A stretch of 64,000 nucleotides of DNA from Acidomonas methanolica (GTDB lineage: Bacteria > Pseudomonadota > Alphaproteobacteria > Acetobacterales > Acetobacteraceae). This document shows positions 1 to 8,601 of this stretch, piece by piece. Made by a program: the position numbers and the translations under genes. The notes under the pieces were generated by a model. The model saw only the letters and a list, made by a program, of their open reading frames with translations. It searched no databases and was not told where the DNA came from. Within the stretch, counting starts at the first letter, position 1, and each line of letters begins with the position of its first letter. The stretch covers positions 327,825 to 391,824 of the forward strand of contig NZ_SLZN01000001.1 of NCBI RefSeq assembly GCF_004346035.1, read 5' to 3'.

Positions 1-2
1 CG

Positions 3-83
3 GACTGGCTTCGCCTCACCATCGGCACGGATCGCGACAGCGACCGCCTTCTCGCGGCGCTCGACGACATCCGCGTCAACTGA
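3..83 (+). CDS. C-terminal end of a HisC-like aminotransferase (partial)
   Basis: Only the last 26 codons are inside the window. They read WLRLTIGT followed by a charged helix and LLAALDDI, which resembles the extreme C-terminus of histidinol-phosphate aminotransferases and related fold-type I PLP enzymes (pattern LRxTIGTxxENDxxLxAL). The reading frame closes with TGA at 81-83. The catalytic lysine and PLP pocket lie outside the window, so the substrate cannot be judged; another class I/II aminotransferase is possible. Confidence 0.5.
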   Translation, partial: DWLRLTIGTDRDSDRLLAALDDIRVN

Positions 84-164
84 CCGCCGGACCGGCGGCA
101 AGCCGCCCGGCGGGATTCAGGCCGTGCCGCGACGACACAACAATAGAGATCTTTCAAGGACATC

Positions 165-452
165 ATGCGCGCCTATACCGGACAGTTTTCCGACAATCAG
201 CCGATCCGCCGCAATCATGCGGAAAAGGAGAAGCAGTTGCGTGACCTCAAGGAAACGCTGGCGGCGATGAAGCCCCAGACCTCCCCGGCCCTGCGCGAAA
301 GCGTCCAGCGCCGCATCCGCGAACTGGAGAGCGAACTCCGCGCCGCCGAACGCCAGAAAACCGAACGCGCCGCCGAGCGGAACGCGCAAGCCGCGCCCTC
401 TTCCCCGACCACACCCCGCCGGCCGCGTCGCCCGGCCTTCCGGTCGGAATAA
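165..452 (+). CDS. Small charged coiled-coil protein, function unknown
   Basis: This 95-residue protein starts with MRAYTGQFSDNQPIRRNHAE and is then almost entirely a Lys/Glu/Arg-rich helix (residues 20-75) expected to form a coiled coil, ending in a Pro/Arg-rich basic tail. An AAGGA ribosome site lies about five bases before the ATG. The opposite strand also has an open frame here, but the plus-strand frame has the ribosome site and a protein-like composition. No signal peptide or membrane segment is visible. I do not recognise the family. Confidence 0.5.
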   Translation: MRAYTGQFSDNQPIRRNHAEKEKQLRDLKETLAAMKPQTSPALRESVQRRIRELESELRAAERQKTERAAERNAQAAPSSPTTPRRPRRPAFRSE

Positions 453-503
453 CGTCACCGGGCAGCACTCCGGTATCGCCCGTCGGACCGCGGGGCCGAA
501 TAC

Positions 504-1304
504 CTACCCCGCCAGCGCCTCCGCCCGGCCCCAGTCCTCGCCCATCATCCGCAGGCGGAGCGGGTGGAGCCCGTCGCTCTCACGCAGCACGTAGAACACG
601 CTGTCCCGGCCGCTGCACCCGCCGGGCCGATGCTGCAGGAAATCGAAGACCATGCGATCCGCCGTCATGAAGGTCGGGTCGCCGGGCATCGGCGTCGTCC
701 AACGCGCCAGGACGTCCGGCACGCGCGTCTTGTCGATCATCAGACAGTTCGGATCGACGAAACCGCCCTGGCTGTCGGCGAACACCCCCTGCCCCGGCCC
801 GACCGATTCCCACCGATCGACGCAGACCGGCCGATGGGTACGCGGATGCACGAACCACCGCCACGCCCACGCCCATTCCCGCCCCTCGATCGCCGTCACC
901 AGTCCGGCGAGATGATCGGGACGCCACCAGTTGTCATCGTCTAGATACGCCACGAGCGGCGCATGCGCCATGAAGCTCAATATCGCCCGCAGCGCCCCGC
1001 CGTCCCGAGCCGCCGTCACGCCGCCATGCCGCGTGGAAGTGGAATATCCCGGCCACAGAAGCTGCACCGTCCATTCCGGTGGAGACATCCGGCACGCCGC
1101 CGCGACCGTCCGGAGCGCCGCGCCCTCGTCAGCGGGCGCCTGATCGACACCGATCAGAATCTGCACCCGGCCGACCCCTTCCTGACGAAAGATCGAGACG
1201 AGCGCCTGGAACAGGCTCGGCCGCAACAGGCTCGGCATCACCACCGCCACGTCATACGGCGTGGCGGTCGCTTCCGCCCCGAAAGTGAATAGGCCCGGCT
1301 GCAT
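504..1304 (-). CDS. Glycosyltransferase-like protein (GT-A fold, family 2 type)
   Basis: The 266-residue product begins with a Rossmann-type nucleotide-sugar strand (VAVVMPSLLRPSLFQALVSI, about residues 19-38). It carries an acidic YLDDDNWW motif near residue 120, typical of the DxD metal/UDP-sugar site of GT-A enzymes. A downstream segment with GGFVDPNCLMID fits the acceptor half of the fold. There is no membrane segment. AAGGAG directly abuts the chosen ATG, an unusually short spacing, so a start a few codons further in is possible. The sugar and acceptor are unknown. Confidence 0.65.
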   Translation of the reverse strand: MQPGLFTFGAEATATPYDVAVVMPSLLRPSLFQALVSIFRQEGVGRVQILIGVDQAPADEGAALRTVAAACRMSPPEWTVQLLWPGYSTSTRHGGVTAARDGGALRAILSFMAHAPLVAYLDDDNWWRPDHLAGLVTAIEGREWAWAWRWFVHPRTHRPVCVDRWESVGPGQGVFADSQGGFVDPNCLMIDKTRVPDVLARWTTPMPGDPTFMTADRMVFDFLQHRPGGCSGRDSVFYVLRESDGLHPLRLRMMGEDWGRAEALAG

Positions 1305-1391
1305 CTCCTTCCCATAGCACCGCCCGCACCCCGCCGAAACGCCTTGCTCTCGCCCTCATCCCGTTCCATGTGATGAGAAGAGAACGACGTC

Positions 1392-2663
1392 ATGACAGAA
1401 GAGAGTTTCGCCCCCATGTCCGAGCCCAACGATACCCCGGACCCCGTGCTCCTCGACCGCCTTGCGGAAGTGGCCGTCCATGTCGGGCTGAACCTCCAGC
1501 AGAACCAGCAACTCATCATCACCGCCCCGCTCGACTCCGTGCCGCTCGTCCGGCGCGTCACGGAGCATGCCTACCGCAAGGGGGCAAGCCTCGTAACGGC
1601 TCTTTATACCGACGACGTCGCCACCCTCGCCCGTTTCGAACACGCGCCGGACAGCGCCTTCGACGCCGCCTCCGGCTGGCTCGCGGATGGCATGGCCGAC
1701 GCCTATCGCAACGGCGCGGCCCGCATGGCCATCACCGGCGGCGATCCGACCCTGCTGAGCAGCCAGGACCCCGCCCGCGTGGCCCGCGCCAGCCGCGCGG
1801 CCTCGGCGGCGAATCGTCCGGCAATGGAGGTCATCACCGCCTTCGCCACCAACTGGAACATCATCGCCTATGCCGGCCGGGCCTGGGCGAGCCAGGTCTT
1901 CCCCGATCTCGCGCCCGCCGCCGCGCTGGCCACGCTCTGGGACGCCATCTTCGCCGCCTCCCGCGTCACCGCCGCCGATCCCATCAGCGCCTGGCGCGAC
2001 CATAATCGCGATCTGCACGCCCGCGCCGCCTATCTCAATGACGCGCGCTTCCACGCCTTGCACTTCACCGGCCCCGGCACCGACCTCACCGTCGGGCTCG
2101 CGGACGGCCATGCCTGGGCGGGCGGCTCGGAACACACGACGAACGGCATCGAGTGCAATCCCAATATCCCGACGGAAGAGGTGTTCACGACTCCTCATTG
2201 CCGCCGCGTCGAGGGCCATGTGTGCAGCACCAAGCCGCTCTTCCATCAGGGCACGCTGATCGACGGAATCCGCGTCCGCTTCAGCGAAGGACGGATCGTC
2301 GAAGCCCATGCCACCCGCGGCGAGGATGTCTTCCGGCGGATCCTCGAAACGGATGACGGCGCGTCGCGCCTCGGCGAGGTCGCGCTCGTCCCCCATTCCT
2401 CGCCGATCTCCCGGACCGGCATCCTCTTCCGCAACACGCTCTTCGACGAGAACGCCGCCAGCCACATCGCACTGGGTCAGGCCTATACAAAGTGCCTGCT
2501 CGATACGGACGGCCAGGACGCCGCCACCCTCGGAGCGCGCGGCGCCAATGAAAGCCTCATCCATATCGACTGGATGATCGGCTCGGCGGAGATCGACCTG
2601 GACGGTCTCGACATGAACGGCAACGCCACCCCGCTGATGCGCGGCGGCGAGTGGGTCCGCTGA
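1392..2663 (+). CDS. M29-family metallo-aminopeptidase
   Basis: The 423-residue protein matches the architecture of M29 aminopeptidases (AmpS / aminopeptidase T type), dimeric cytosolic enzymes with two metal ions that release N-terminal residues from peptides. The N-terminal half is an alpha/beta domain; the C-terminal half carries the metal site. Visible candidate ligands are the Glu pair in NIPTEEVF (262-263), Glu329 and His335 in RLGEVALVPH, Glu353 and His358 in FDENAASH, and His391/Asp393 in IHIDWMIG. Length is normal for the family. A second ATG eight codons in (1416) is an alternative start. Confidence 0.88.
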   Translation: MTEESFAPMSEPNDTPDPVLLDRLAEVAVHVGLNLQQNQQLIITAPLDSVPLVRRVTEHAYRKGASLVTALYTDDVATLARFEHAPDSAFDAASGWLADGMADAYRNGAARMAITGGDPTLLSSQDPARVARASRAASAANRPAMEVITAFATNWNIIAYAGRAWASQVFPDLAPAAALATLWDAIFAASRVTAADPISAWRDHNRDLHARAAYLNDARFHALHFTGPGTDLTVGLADGHAWAGGSEHTTNGIECNPNIPTEEVFTTPHCRRVEGHVCSTKPLFHQGTLIDGIRVRFSEGRIVEAHATRGEDVFRRILETDDGASRLGEVALVPHSSPISRTGILFRNTLFDENAASHIALGQAYTKCLLDTDGQDAATLGARGANESLIHIDWMIGSAEIDLDGLDMNGNATPLMRGGEWVR

Positions 2664-2684
2664 TCCGTGCGCAGGAGAGACAAC

Positions 2685-3206
2685 ATGCCCCGCCTTCTTC
2701 CCGCCGCCGGTCTCGCCGTGCTGGCCGCCATCCTGCCGGTTTCCGCCCGTGCCCAAATCCCGGATCAGGCCCCGAATCAGGCCCAGGAGCAACCGCCGCA
2801 GCTTTCCGAGCAGATGCGCGCCGATCTCGCCCAAGGCATGGCCTACCGTCTGCCCGACGATTTTTTTCCCCGCGCCCGCGCGACGCTGCAAGCGCTCCAG
2901 GCCTCCGGCATCCAGCCTCCCGACTCGACCGGAATGAGCCTGAATCAGACCATCACCGCGATGGATTCGATCCCCGGCCTGCAAAACATCCTCGCCATGC
3001 ATGGCTTCACCACGGAGACCTTCGTCATGGGGATTACGGCCTTCGGCATGACTCTGGCCGCCACCAACGGACAGAAGCTTCCCGCTGGCTTTCCCGCGCC
3101 CAATCCAGCCAATATCGCACTCTTCAAATCCCATCCGCAGGACGTGACCGCGCTCATGCAGGCCATGGGCACGCCGCCCGGGAACGGCGAACAGACGGCT
3201 CAGTAA
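2685..3206 (+). CDS. Exported small protein, function unknown
   Basis: The ATG at 2685 follows an AGGAGAGA ribosome site by about five bases, so it is preferred over the in-frame GTG at 2667. The 173-residue product opens with a Sec signal peptide (MPRLLPAAGLAVLAAILPVS, cleavage expected after ARA), then a Gln/Pro-rich linker. A helical domain with a hydrophobic core (residues 85-130) follows. It is predicted to be periplasmic. The gene follows the aminopeptidase stop by 21 bases and may be co-transcribed. No family recognised. Confidence 0.65.
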   Translation: MPRLLPAAGLAVLAAILPVSARAQIPDQAPNQAQEQPPQLSEQMRADLAQGMAYRLPDDFFPRARATLQALQASGIQPPDSTGMSLNQTITAMDSIPGLQNILAMHGFTTETFVMGITAFGMTLAATNGQKLPAGFPAPNPANIALFKSHPQDVTALMQAMGTPPGNGEQTAQ

Positions 3207-3212
3207 CGCGTC

Positions 3213-3638
3213 ATGACAGATATCCGCCTCGATCCCGACGCATTGCCCGTGATCGACATCGTCGCCCTCGCCCAGGAGGGTGCGTTGCTCCGGGCCGAGC
3301 ATGACACACCGCCCGACGGCATTCCGGCCTTCGTGACCGCCGCCGGATGGCGAATGCTCTGCGCGCGATACGGCGGCGACGATCCGCATGACCTGCTCAC
3401 CCATCTCGGCAAAGCCGTCCACCGTCTGCTCGCCCACGCCGCGCAGAGCTATGCGGCGGAACACCGCGCCGGCCAGGCCGCGCCAGCCAGTTTCTCCTGC
3501 CCGAGCGACCTGTTCGAGGATAACGGCACGCTGCACATCGCTTTTCTTCGTGACACCACTCATCCGGTCATCTGCAGCCTGATCGGTACGAAGGACCACA
3601 TCCGCGACCTGATGGAGACCCCCTTCCGCGACGACTGA
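3213..3638 (+). CDS. Conserved-looking cytosolic protein, function unknown
   Basis: A 141-residue soluble acidic protein beginning six bases after the preceding stop, so probably the last gene of the aminopeptidase transcript. It has mixed alpha/beta composition with no signal peptide, membrane segment or recognisable catalytic motif. The C-terminal part (ITARCTSL-free frame, containing DNGTLHIAFLRDTTHPVICS) looks like a beta-rich sensor fold, but this is only an impression. It converges on fliJ, whose stop lies 16 bases beyond. Confidence 0.5.
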   Translation: MTDIRLDPDALPVIDIVALAQEGALLRAEHDTPPDGIPAFVTAAGWRMLCARYGGDDPHDLLTHLGKAVHRLLAHAAQSYAAEHRAGQAAPASFSCPSDLFEDNGTLHIAFLRDTTHPVICSLIGTKDHIRDLMETPFRDD

Positions 3639-3653
3639 CCGCAGGCGGAACGG

Positions 3654-4073
3654 TCAAGCCTTTCCGCCCTTGCGCCAGAGATCGTCCAGTCTTTGTTGCT
3701 CGCGGCGTTCCTCTTCCCGGCGCGCCTCCTCCCGCTGCTGCGCCATCAGCGTTTCCACGACCTCGAGCGCCGCCTGCGCCTCCATGAACGCAACCTGCGC
3801 CACTGTCCTGTCCAGCGCGGTCTGCCGGGCGACATCGCGAGCGGCCAGGATCGCCTTGCGGCCGATCGGCAACCACCGGCCGAACGCCTCCACCGCGCCG
3901 TCATCGTCACATTTCAGCGCATAATCATACTCGTGCTGCATCGCCGCCGTGGCCTGCGTGACAGCCGCATCGGCCTCCCGCTCATGAGCGGCCGCCTGCG
4001 CGAGACGTTTTCGGGCCTCCGCCATATCCTGCTGCCGCAGACGCAACAATGTGGCGAGTGGCGTTCGCTTCAT
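3654..4073 (-). CDS. fliJ: FliJ-like flagellar export chaperone
   Basis: A 139-residue, almost wholly helical coiled-coil protein starting MKRTPLATLLRLRQQDMAEA, the typical start of FliJ. FliJ inserts into the FliI hexamer ring and couples ATPase activity and export-gate opening in the flagellar type III apparatus. The ATG overlaps the fliI stop by four bases (ATGA), confirming translational coupling. Sequence conservation in FliJ is low, so the assignment rests on size, coiled coil and position after fliI. Confidence 0.82.
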   Translation of the reverse strand: MKRTPLATLLRLRQQDMAEARKRLAQAAAHEREADAAVTQATAAMQHEYDYALKCDDDGAVEAFGRWLPIGRKAILAARDVARQTALDRTVAQVAFMEAQAALEVVETLMAQQREEARREEERREQQRLDDLWRKGGKA

Positions 4074-5443
4074 GGAACCGGCGTCCCGAAGATCGAGGCC
4101 AGATCGGAAAACGCGCCCGCCAATGTCGAAACGTCGTGACGATCCTGACTCAGGAAGCGCTCCAGACGCGGCATTTTCTCGATCGCCTCGTCAACCAGAG
4201 GGTCGCCGCCCATTTTATAGGCGCCGAGCCGAATCATGTCCGCCATATCCTGATACGTCGCCAATATCCCCCTCGCGCGCCGGGTCAGCGCATTTTCTTC
4301 GGGCGTATTGCATCCGGGCACGCTGCGGGACAACGACCGCAGAACGTCGACCGCAGGATAGCGACCCTGCTCGGCGATCCGCCGATCCAGAACGACGTGA
4401 CCGTCAAGGATACCGCGCACCGCATCGGCGACCGGCTCGTTCTGATCGTCCCCCTCGACCAGAACGGTAAACAATCCAGTAATCGATCCGGCCTTTCCTC
4501 CCTCGTCCGGAACCCCAGGACCTGCCCGTTCAAGAAGCATGGGGAGCGTGGCGAAGACCGACGGCGGATAGCCTCTCGTCGCCGGCGGCTCTCCCATGGA
4601 GAGGCCGATTTCGCGCAGGGCAAGGCAGAACCGGGTGACGCTGTCCATCAGCAGAAGAACGGATTTGCCCTGGTCGCGAAAATATTCCGCGATCGCCATC
4701 GCGGCATAAGGCGCTTCCCGCCGCATGAGCGGCGGGGTGTCCGACGTTGCGACCACCACGACGCTGCGACGGAGCCCCTCTTCTCCCAGATCGTCCTCGA
4801 TGAACTCCCGCACCTCGCGACCCCGCTCGCCGACCAGCGCGATAACCGCGACGTCACAGGACGCCTGCCGCGCGAGCATGGAGAGCAGCGTCGATTTACC
4901 GACGCCGGACCCTGCGAACAACCCGAGGCGCTGCCCTTCCCGACATGTCGTGAACGCGTCGAGCACCCGCACTCCGAGCGAGAGACGCGGACCAAGACGC
5001 GCCCGCTCCGTCGCATTGGGAGGAGCGCACCGTACCGGACGTCGCCTTCGTCCAAGGCCGAGACGCTCCCTGCCGTCCATCGGACGCCCGAGCGGGTCCA
5101 CGACCCGCCCCAGCCAGCCATCGTCGACCGGCAGGCCGACGGGCAGAAAATCATACGTCGCCGCACTGCCCGGCCCTATGCCGTCGAGCGGCCCGAACGT
5201 CATCAAGAGGGTTTCAGGTCCGCGAAATCCCACAACCTCCGCGAGCACTTTTCCCTCATCGCGACAATGAAGAGTCAACCTGTCACCAATGCTGAGCAGC
5301 GGGGTCACGCCGGTGACAGACACGGCCAACCCCGTCACGTCCCGCACCTTGCCGCGCGCTTCATAGAGCGAAAAATCCTGAAAAATAGAGAGAAAGCGGG
5401 TCATTCTCTCCTGAATATCCTGAAGGCTTCGCATCTGTTCCAT
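4070..5443 (-). CDS. fliI: Flagellum-specific ATP synthase FliI
   Basis: The 457-residue protein has the three-domain layout of type III export ATPases: an N-terminal beta barrel, a central RecA-like ATPase and a C-terminal helical domain. The Walker A loop AGSGVGKST lies at 177-185 and the Walker B strand VLLLMDS at 261-267. The signature ALREIGLSMGEPPATRGYPPS follows. FliI forms a hexamer at the base of the flagellar export gate, with FliJ as stalk. The gene is divergent from the CtrA-like regulator, consistent with control of motility genes by that regulator in many alphaproteobacteria. Confidence 0.95.
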   Translation of the reverse strand: MEQMRSLQDIQERMTRFLSIFQDFSLYEARGKVRDVTGLAVSVTGVTPLLSIGDRLTLHCRDEGKVLAEVVGFRGPETLLMTFGPLDGIGPGSAATYDFLPVGLPVDDGWLGRVVDPLGRPMDGRERLGLGRRRRPVRCAPPNATERARLGPRLSLGVRVLDAFTTCREGQRLGLFAGSGVGKSTLLSMLARQASCDVAVIALVGERGREVREFIEDDLGEEGLRRSVVVVATSDTPPLMRREAPYAAMAIAEYFRDQGKSVLLLMDSVTRFCLALREIGLSMGEPPATRGYPPSVFATLPMLLERAGPGVPDEGGKAGSITGLFTVLVEGDDQNEPVADAVRGILDGHVVLDRRIAEQGRYPAVDVLRSLSRSVPGCNTPEENALTRRARGILATYQDMADMIRLGAYKMGGDPLVDEAIEKMPRLERFLSQDRHDVSTLAGAFSDLASIFGTPVP

Positions 5444-5527
5444 GGGATGCAGCCTAATCCATGAATCTTGCCAGAAGCCTAACGGAACCCGCAGGGAAAA
5501 AAATAATCTCGCAGTGATGATTTTTTA

Positions 5528-5544
5528 GGTTGTCTTATACAACC
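5528..5544. promoter_or_regulatory. Inverted repeat between fliI and the ctrA-like gene
   Basis: GGTTGT-CTTAT-ACAACC is a perfect six-base-arm palindrome in the 143-base divergent intergenic region, 43 bases before the regulator ATG. It lacks a T tract on either side, so a terminator is unlikely; an operator for a dimeric regulator is the simpler reading. No canonical CtrA box (TTAA-N7-TTAA) was found nearby. Confidence 0.35.
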
Positions 5545-5586
5545 AAGAGTAGTAACCATTGGTCAACAAGATCAGAGGTTGCATTC

Positions 5587-6309
5587 ATGCGTATCCTTCT
5601 CGTCGACAGCGATCACACCGCTTCCGCCAGCCTGATCCAGATCCTCCGGACCAACGGCCTCGCCGTGGATCACACCGCTTCCGGCCGCGAGGCCCTGGAG
5701 ATCATGAGGCATTATCAGTACGATGCCGTGATCATCGAACTTACGCTCGACGATATCGAGGGGTACACCGTCATCCGCGATGCACGTCTGGCGCGCATTT
5801 CGACGCCGATCCTCGTGCTGACAAACCTCTCCCGACCCCAGGCCAAGATCAAGGCCTTCGCCCTGGGCGCGGATGACTACCTCACACGCCCCTTCGACAC
5901 GGCAGAACTCATCGCGCGACTTCAGGCCATTCTGCGCCGCTCACACGGCCTGAGCGCAGCCCAGATCGTGGTGGGGCCGTTAATGATCGACCTCAATGCG
6001 AAACAGGCCCTCGTGAATGGCGATCCGGTTCATCTCACCGGCAAGGAATACGCAATTCTGGAGTTGCTCGCGCTTCGGCGCGGCTCGGTTCTGACGAAGG
6101 ACGCTTTTCTCAACCATCTGTATGGCGGCATCGACGAGCCGGAAATGAAGATCATCGACGTCTTCATCTGCAAGCTCCGGCGCAAACTGCAACAGAAAGG
6201 AGCGGGCTCACTGGTCACAACCGTATGGGGACGAGGCTACATCCTGCGCGAGGAGCCTGTCATGACAAAGGCCACGCCTCATCAGGCGATGTCATCTCTC
6301 TCAGCCTGA
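5587..6309 (+). CDS. ctrA: CtrA-like response regulator with Glu at the phosphoacceptor site
   Basis: From the ATG at 5587 (MRILLVDSDHTASASLIQIL) the 240-residue protein aligns without gaps to CtrA over the receiver (1-118) and the winged-helix output domain (about 130-230). The output domain includes the near-invariant stretches HLTGKEYAILELLALR and FLNHLYGG, then KIIDVFICKLRRKL. The position of phosphoacceptor Asp51 is Glu (codon 5737-5739), the acidic pair is Asp7/Ser8 instead of Glu/Asp, and the conserved Lys of the KPF motif is Arg101. The receiver is therefore unlikely to accept phosphate normally. In Caulobacter a D51E change in CtrA acts as a phosphomimic. It may be the resident master regulator or a paralogue. 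An upstream in-frame ATG (5530) would add 19 poorly conserved residues. Confidence 0.88.
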   Translation: MRILLVDSDHTASASLIQILRTNGLAVDHTASGREALEIMRHYQYDAVIIELTLDDIEGYTVIRDARLARISTPILVLTNLSRPQAKIKAFALGADDYLTRPFDTAELIARLQAILRRSHGLSAAQIVVGPLMIDLNAKQALVNGDPVHLTGKEYAILELLALRRGSVLTKDAFLNHLYGGIDEPEMKIIDVFICKLRRKLQQKGAGSLVTTVWGRGYILREEPVMTKATPHQAMSSLSA

Positions 6310-7137
6310 AGGAAAATCAGCCGGATCAATCCAGTCACGCGGACCAATGACGATCGCCTCATGCGCCATGGGGCCGGCCACCCCGCCTCCGAGCGGTGAA
6401 GCCGCCATGATAGCGCCGCGGACAAAGCGCCGCGCAAGGGACACGGCCTCGACCAGCGTATACCCTCCCGCCAAAGCCGTCGCGATACCGCTCGACAGGG
6501 TACACCCTGTCCCATGGGTCGCCCGTGAAATGATCCTTTCGCTCTCGAAGGCAAAACACGCCTCGCGCGTCAGCAGGACATCAGTCAGCAGCTGGCCGTC
6601 GAGATGACCGCCCTTGATCAAAACCGCATGTGCGCCGACTTCAAGGAGAGTCTCAGCAGCCTTCTTCATGCCGCCCGGATCGCGAATCGTAAGTCCGGTC
6701 AACGCCTCCGCCTCGGGAATATTCGGCGTCACCAGCGCGGCACCGGGAACAAGCGCATTCAGAAGAAGTGCTCTGGCTGAGGGATTCATCAGGCTGGCGC
6801 CGCTGCTGGCCACCATAACCGGATCAAGGACATAGGGAATCTCGGAGTGAGCGGTTATAATCTCCGCAACCGCTCCCATGACCGCCGTATCTGGCAACAT
6901 GCCAATCTTGATCACATCCGCACCGAGATCGTCCAGCACGCACTGCATCTGCAAGGCGACAAAATCCGGTGGTACCGGAACGATACCTGAAACACCCAGG
7001 GTGTTCTGCGCGGTCAGGGCAGTGATCGCCGTCATGCCAAAGCCGCCAAAAGCCACGACTGTCTTCAGATCAGCCTGTATCCCGGCCCCTCCACCGGAAT
7101 CACTGCCCGCAACGATCAGAACACGACCCGGCTTCAT
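6301..7137 (-). CDS. thiD: Hydroxymethylpyrimidine / phosphomethylpyrimidine kinase
   Basis: ThiD phosphorylates HMP and HMP-P in thiamine synthesis. The 278-residue product begins [20 protein letters not shown], the ribokinase-like substrate loop of ThiD. It has the GxGMLPDT segment and the C-terminal anion-hole motif [13 protein letters not shown] with the catalytic Asp replaced by the usual GTGC geometry of this family. Length is standard. Its start codon lies three bases after the glmM stop, so it is probably the last gene of the glmM transcript; its 3' end overlaps the end of the ctrA-like gene by nine bases on the other strand. Confidence 0.93.
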   Translation of the reverse strand: MKPGRVLIVAGSDSGGGAGIQADLKTVVAFGGFGMTAITALTAQNTLGVSGIVPVPPDFVALQMQCVLDDLGADVIKIGMLPDTAVMGAVAEIITAHSEIPYVLDPVMVASSGASLMNPSARALLLNALVPGAALVTPNIPEAEALTGLTIRDPGGMKKAAETLLEVGAHAVLIKGGHLDGQLLTDVLLTREACFAFESERIISRATHGTGCTLSSGIATALAGGYTLVEAVSLARRFVRGAIMAASPLGGGVAGPMAHEAIVIGPRDWIDPADFPSG

Positions 7138-7140
7138 CGT

Positions 7141-8502
7141 TCAGGCCGGTGTCAGCGCCCGAATCGCATCGCACATATAGGAGACGCTCTGCTCCACGAG
7201 AGCGGGATCATCCGCTTCGACCATCACACGAATCAAGGGCTCCGTCCCACTCGCCCGCAGCACGAGACGCCCATGCCCGTCGAGCAGCGCCTCGATCTCC
7301 CGTCGTGCCTCTTCCAGCATGGACGTGCCGAGCGGACTCGCTCCACTGTAGCGAATATTCCGCAACATCTGCGGATACGGGTTGAAAACCCGGCAAATCT
7401 CGCTGGCTGGCCGGTCCGATTCCACCAAAACGGCAAGAACCTGCAACGCGGCGACAAGTCCGTCTCCCGTCGTGGCGTAATCGGACAACACGACGTGGCC
7501 GGACTGCTCGCCCCCGAGATTGGCCCCGACTTCACGCATCTTCTCGACGACATAACGATCGCCCACCGCCGTGCGCAGCAATGTCACACCATGTTCGGCG
7601 AGAAAATGCTCCAACCCGAGATTGGACATAACGGTCGCAACAACGGCGTTGGTCCGCAACTGCCCTCGTGCAATCCACGACTTCCCGATCAACGCAAGGA
7701 TCTGGTCCCCGTCGATGATTCGACCGTGTTCGTCACTGATGATGACGCGATCCGCATCGCCGTCCAGCGCAATGCCCAACTGCGCACCATGCTGCACCAC
7801 CGCCGCACATAGGCGCTCGGGAGCCGTCGAACCGCAGTCGAGATTGATGTTGATACCATTCGGCTCGCAGCCGATCTTCACCACATCCGCCCCAAGTTCC
7901 CACAACGCGGTAGGCGCCACGCGATAGGCGGACCCGTTGGCGCAGTCGATCACGATCTTTATGCCATCGAGGCGCAACCCACGCGGAAACGACGCCTTGG
8001 CATTCTCGACGTAACGCCCTGCGGCATCATTCAGACGGGACGCACGCCCCACCTCCGATGGCGCGGCCAAGCGATCGGAGAGATCCTCGCGCATATAGGC
8101 CTCGATCTCACTTTCCGTCGTGTCGGAGAGCTTGAATCCGGTCGGGCCGAAGATCTTGATGCCGTTATCTTCAAACGGATTATGCGAGGCCGAAATCACT
8201 ACGCCAAGATCGGCGCGAAGCGAGCGGGTCAACATGGCAATCGCTGGGGTCGGCAATGGCCCAACCTGCGTCACATCCATGCCTGCCGAAAGAAAACCGG
8301 AAATCAGCGCGGATTCGATCATATAGCCGGAAAGCCGCGTATCCTTGCCAAGAATAACCCGTTGCCGATGTCCTTCCTTCCGGAACCGCACGCCGACAGC
8401 CTGCCCCAGACGTTGCGCGACATCGACAGTCATCGGCGCCTGATTCGACGTCCCTCTGATACCGTCCGTGCCGAACAGCTTTCTGGGTTTGCTCCCGTTC
8501 AT
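7141..8502 (-). CDS. glmM: Phosphoglucosamine mutase
   Basis: GlmM interconverts glucosamine-6-phosphate and glucosamine-1-phosphate on the way to UDP-GlcNAc, peptidoglycan and LPS. The 453-residue protein starts with the LFGTDGIRG motif. It carries the phosphoserine loop [18 protein letters not shown] (Ser106), the metal loop ALDGDADRV, the sugar-binding GGEQSGH and the phosphate-binding [12 protein letters not shown]. The order ftsH-glmM is common in proteobacteria. Ninety-nine bases without a gene separate it from the ftsH stop. Confidence 0.96.
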   Translation of the reverse strand: MNGSKPRKLFGTDGIRGTSNQAPMTVDVAQRLGQAVGVRFRKEGHRQRVILGKDTRLSGYMIESALISGFLSAGMDVTQVGPLPTPAIAMLTRSLRADLGVVISASHNPFEDNGIKIFGPTGFKLSDTTESEIEAYMREDLSDRLAAPSEVGRASRLNDAAGRYVENAKASFPRGLRLDGIKIVIDCANGSAYRVAPTALWELGADVVKIGCEPNGININLDCGSTAPERLCAAVVQHGAQLGIALDGDADRVIISDEHGRIIDGDQILALIGKSWIARGQLRTNAVVATVMSNLGLEHFLAEHGVTLLRTAVGDRYVVEKMREVGANLGGEQSGHVVLSDYATTGDGLVAALQVLAVLVESDRPASEICRVFNPYPQMLRNIRYSGASPLGTSMLEEARREIEALLDGHGRLVLRASGTEPLIRVMVEADDPALVEQSVSYMCDAIRALTPA

Positions 8503-8601
8503 TCTACAAACACTCCGCCCTCGAAAAGCGACAGTTCAGTCGCCGCCGCCCCACTTCCTGTCAATACCAGACTGCGGGAAAATCTCCCGCAGCCATTCCG
8601 A

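Noticed and set aside
1356..3599. 747-codon open frame on the minus strand
   Set aside because: It lies antisense to the aminopeptidase and two following genes, has shadow-type composition (Gly/Arg/His-rich) and no recognisable domain; high GC makes long antisense frames common.
4049..5464. 471-codon plus-strand frame
   Set aside because: Antisense to fliI, which is clearly coding; the product is Arg/His/Pro-rich with no motif.
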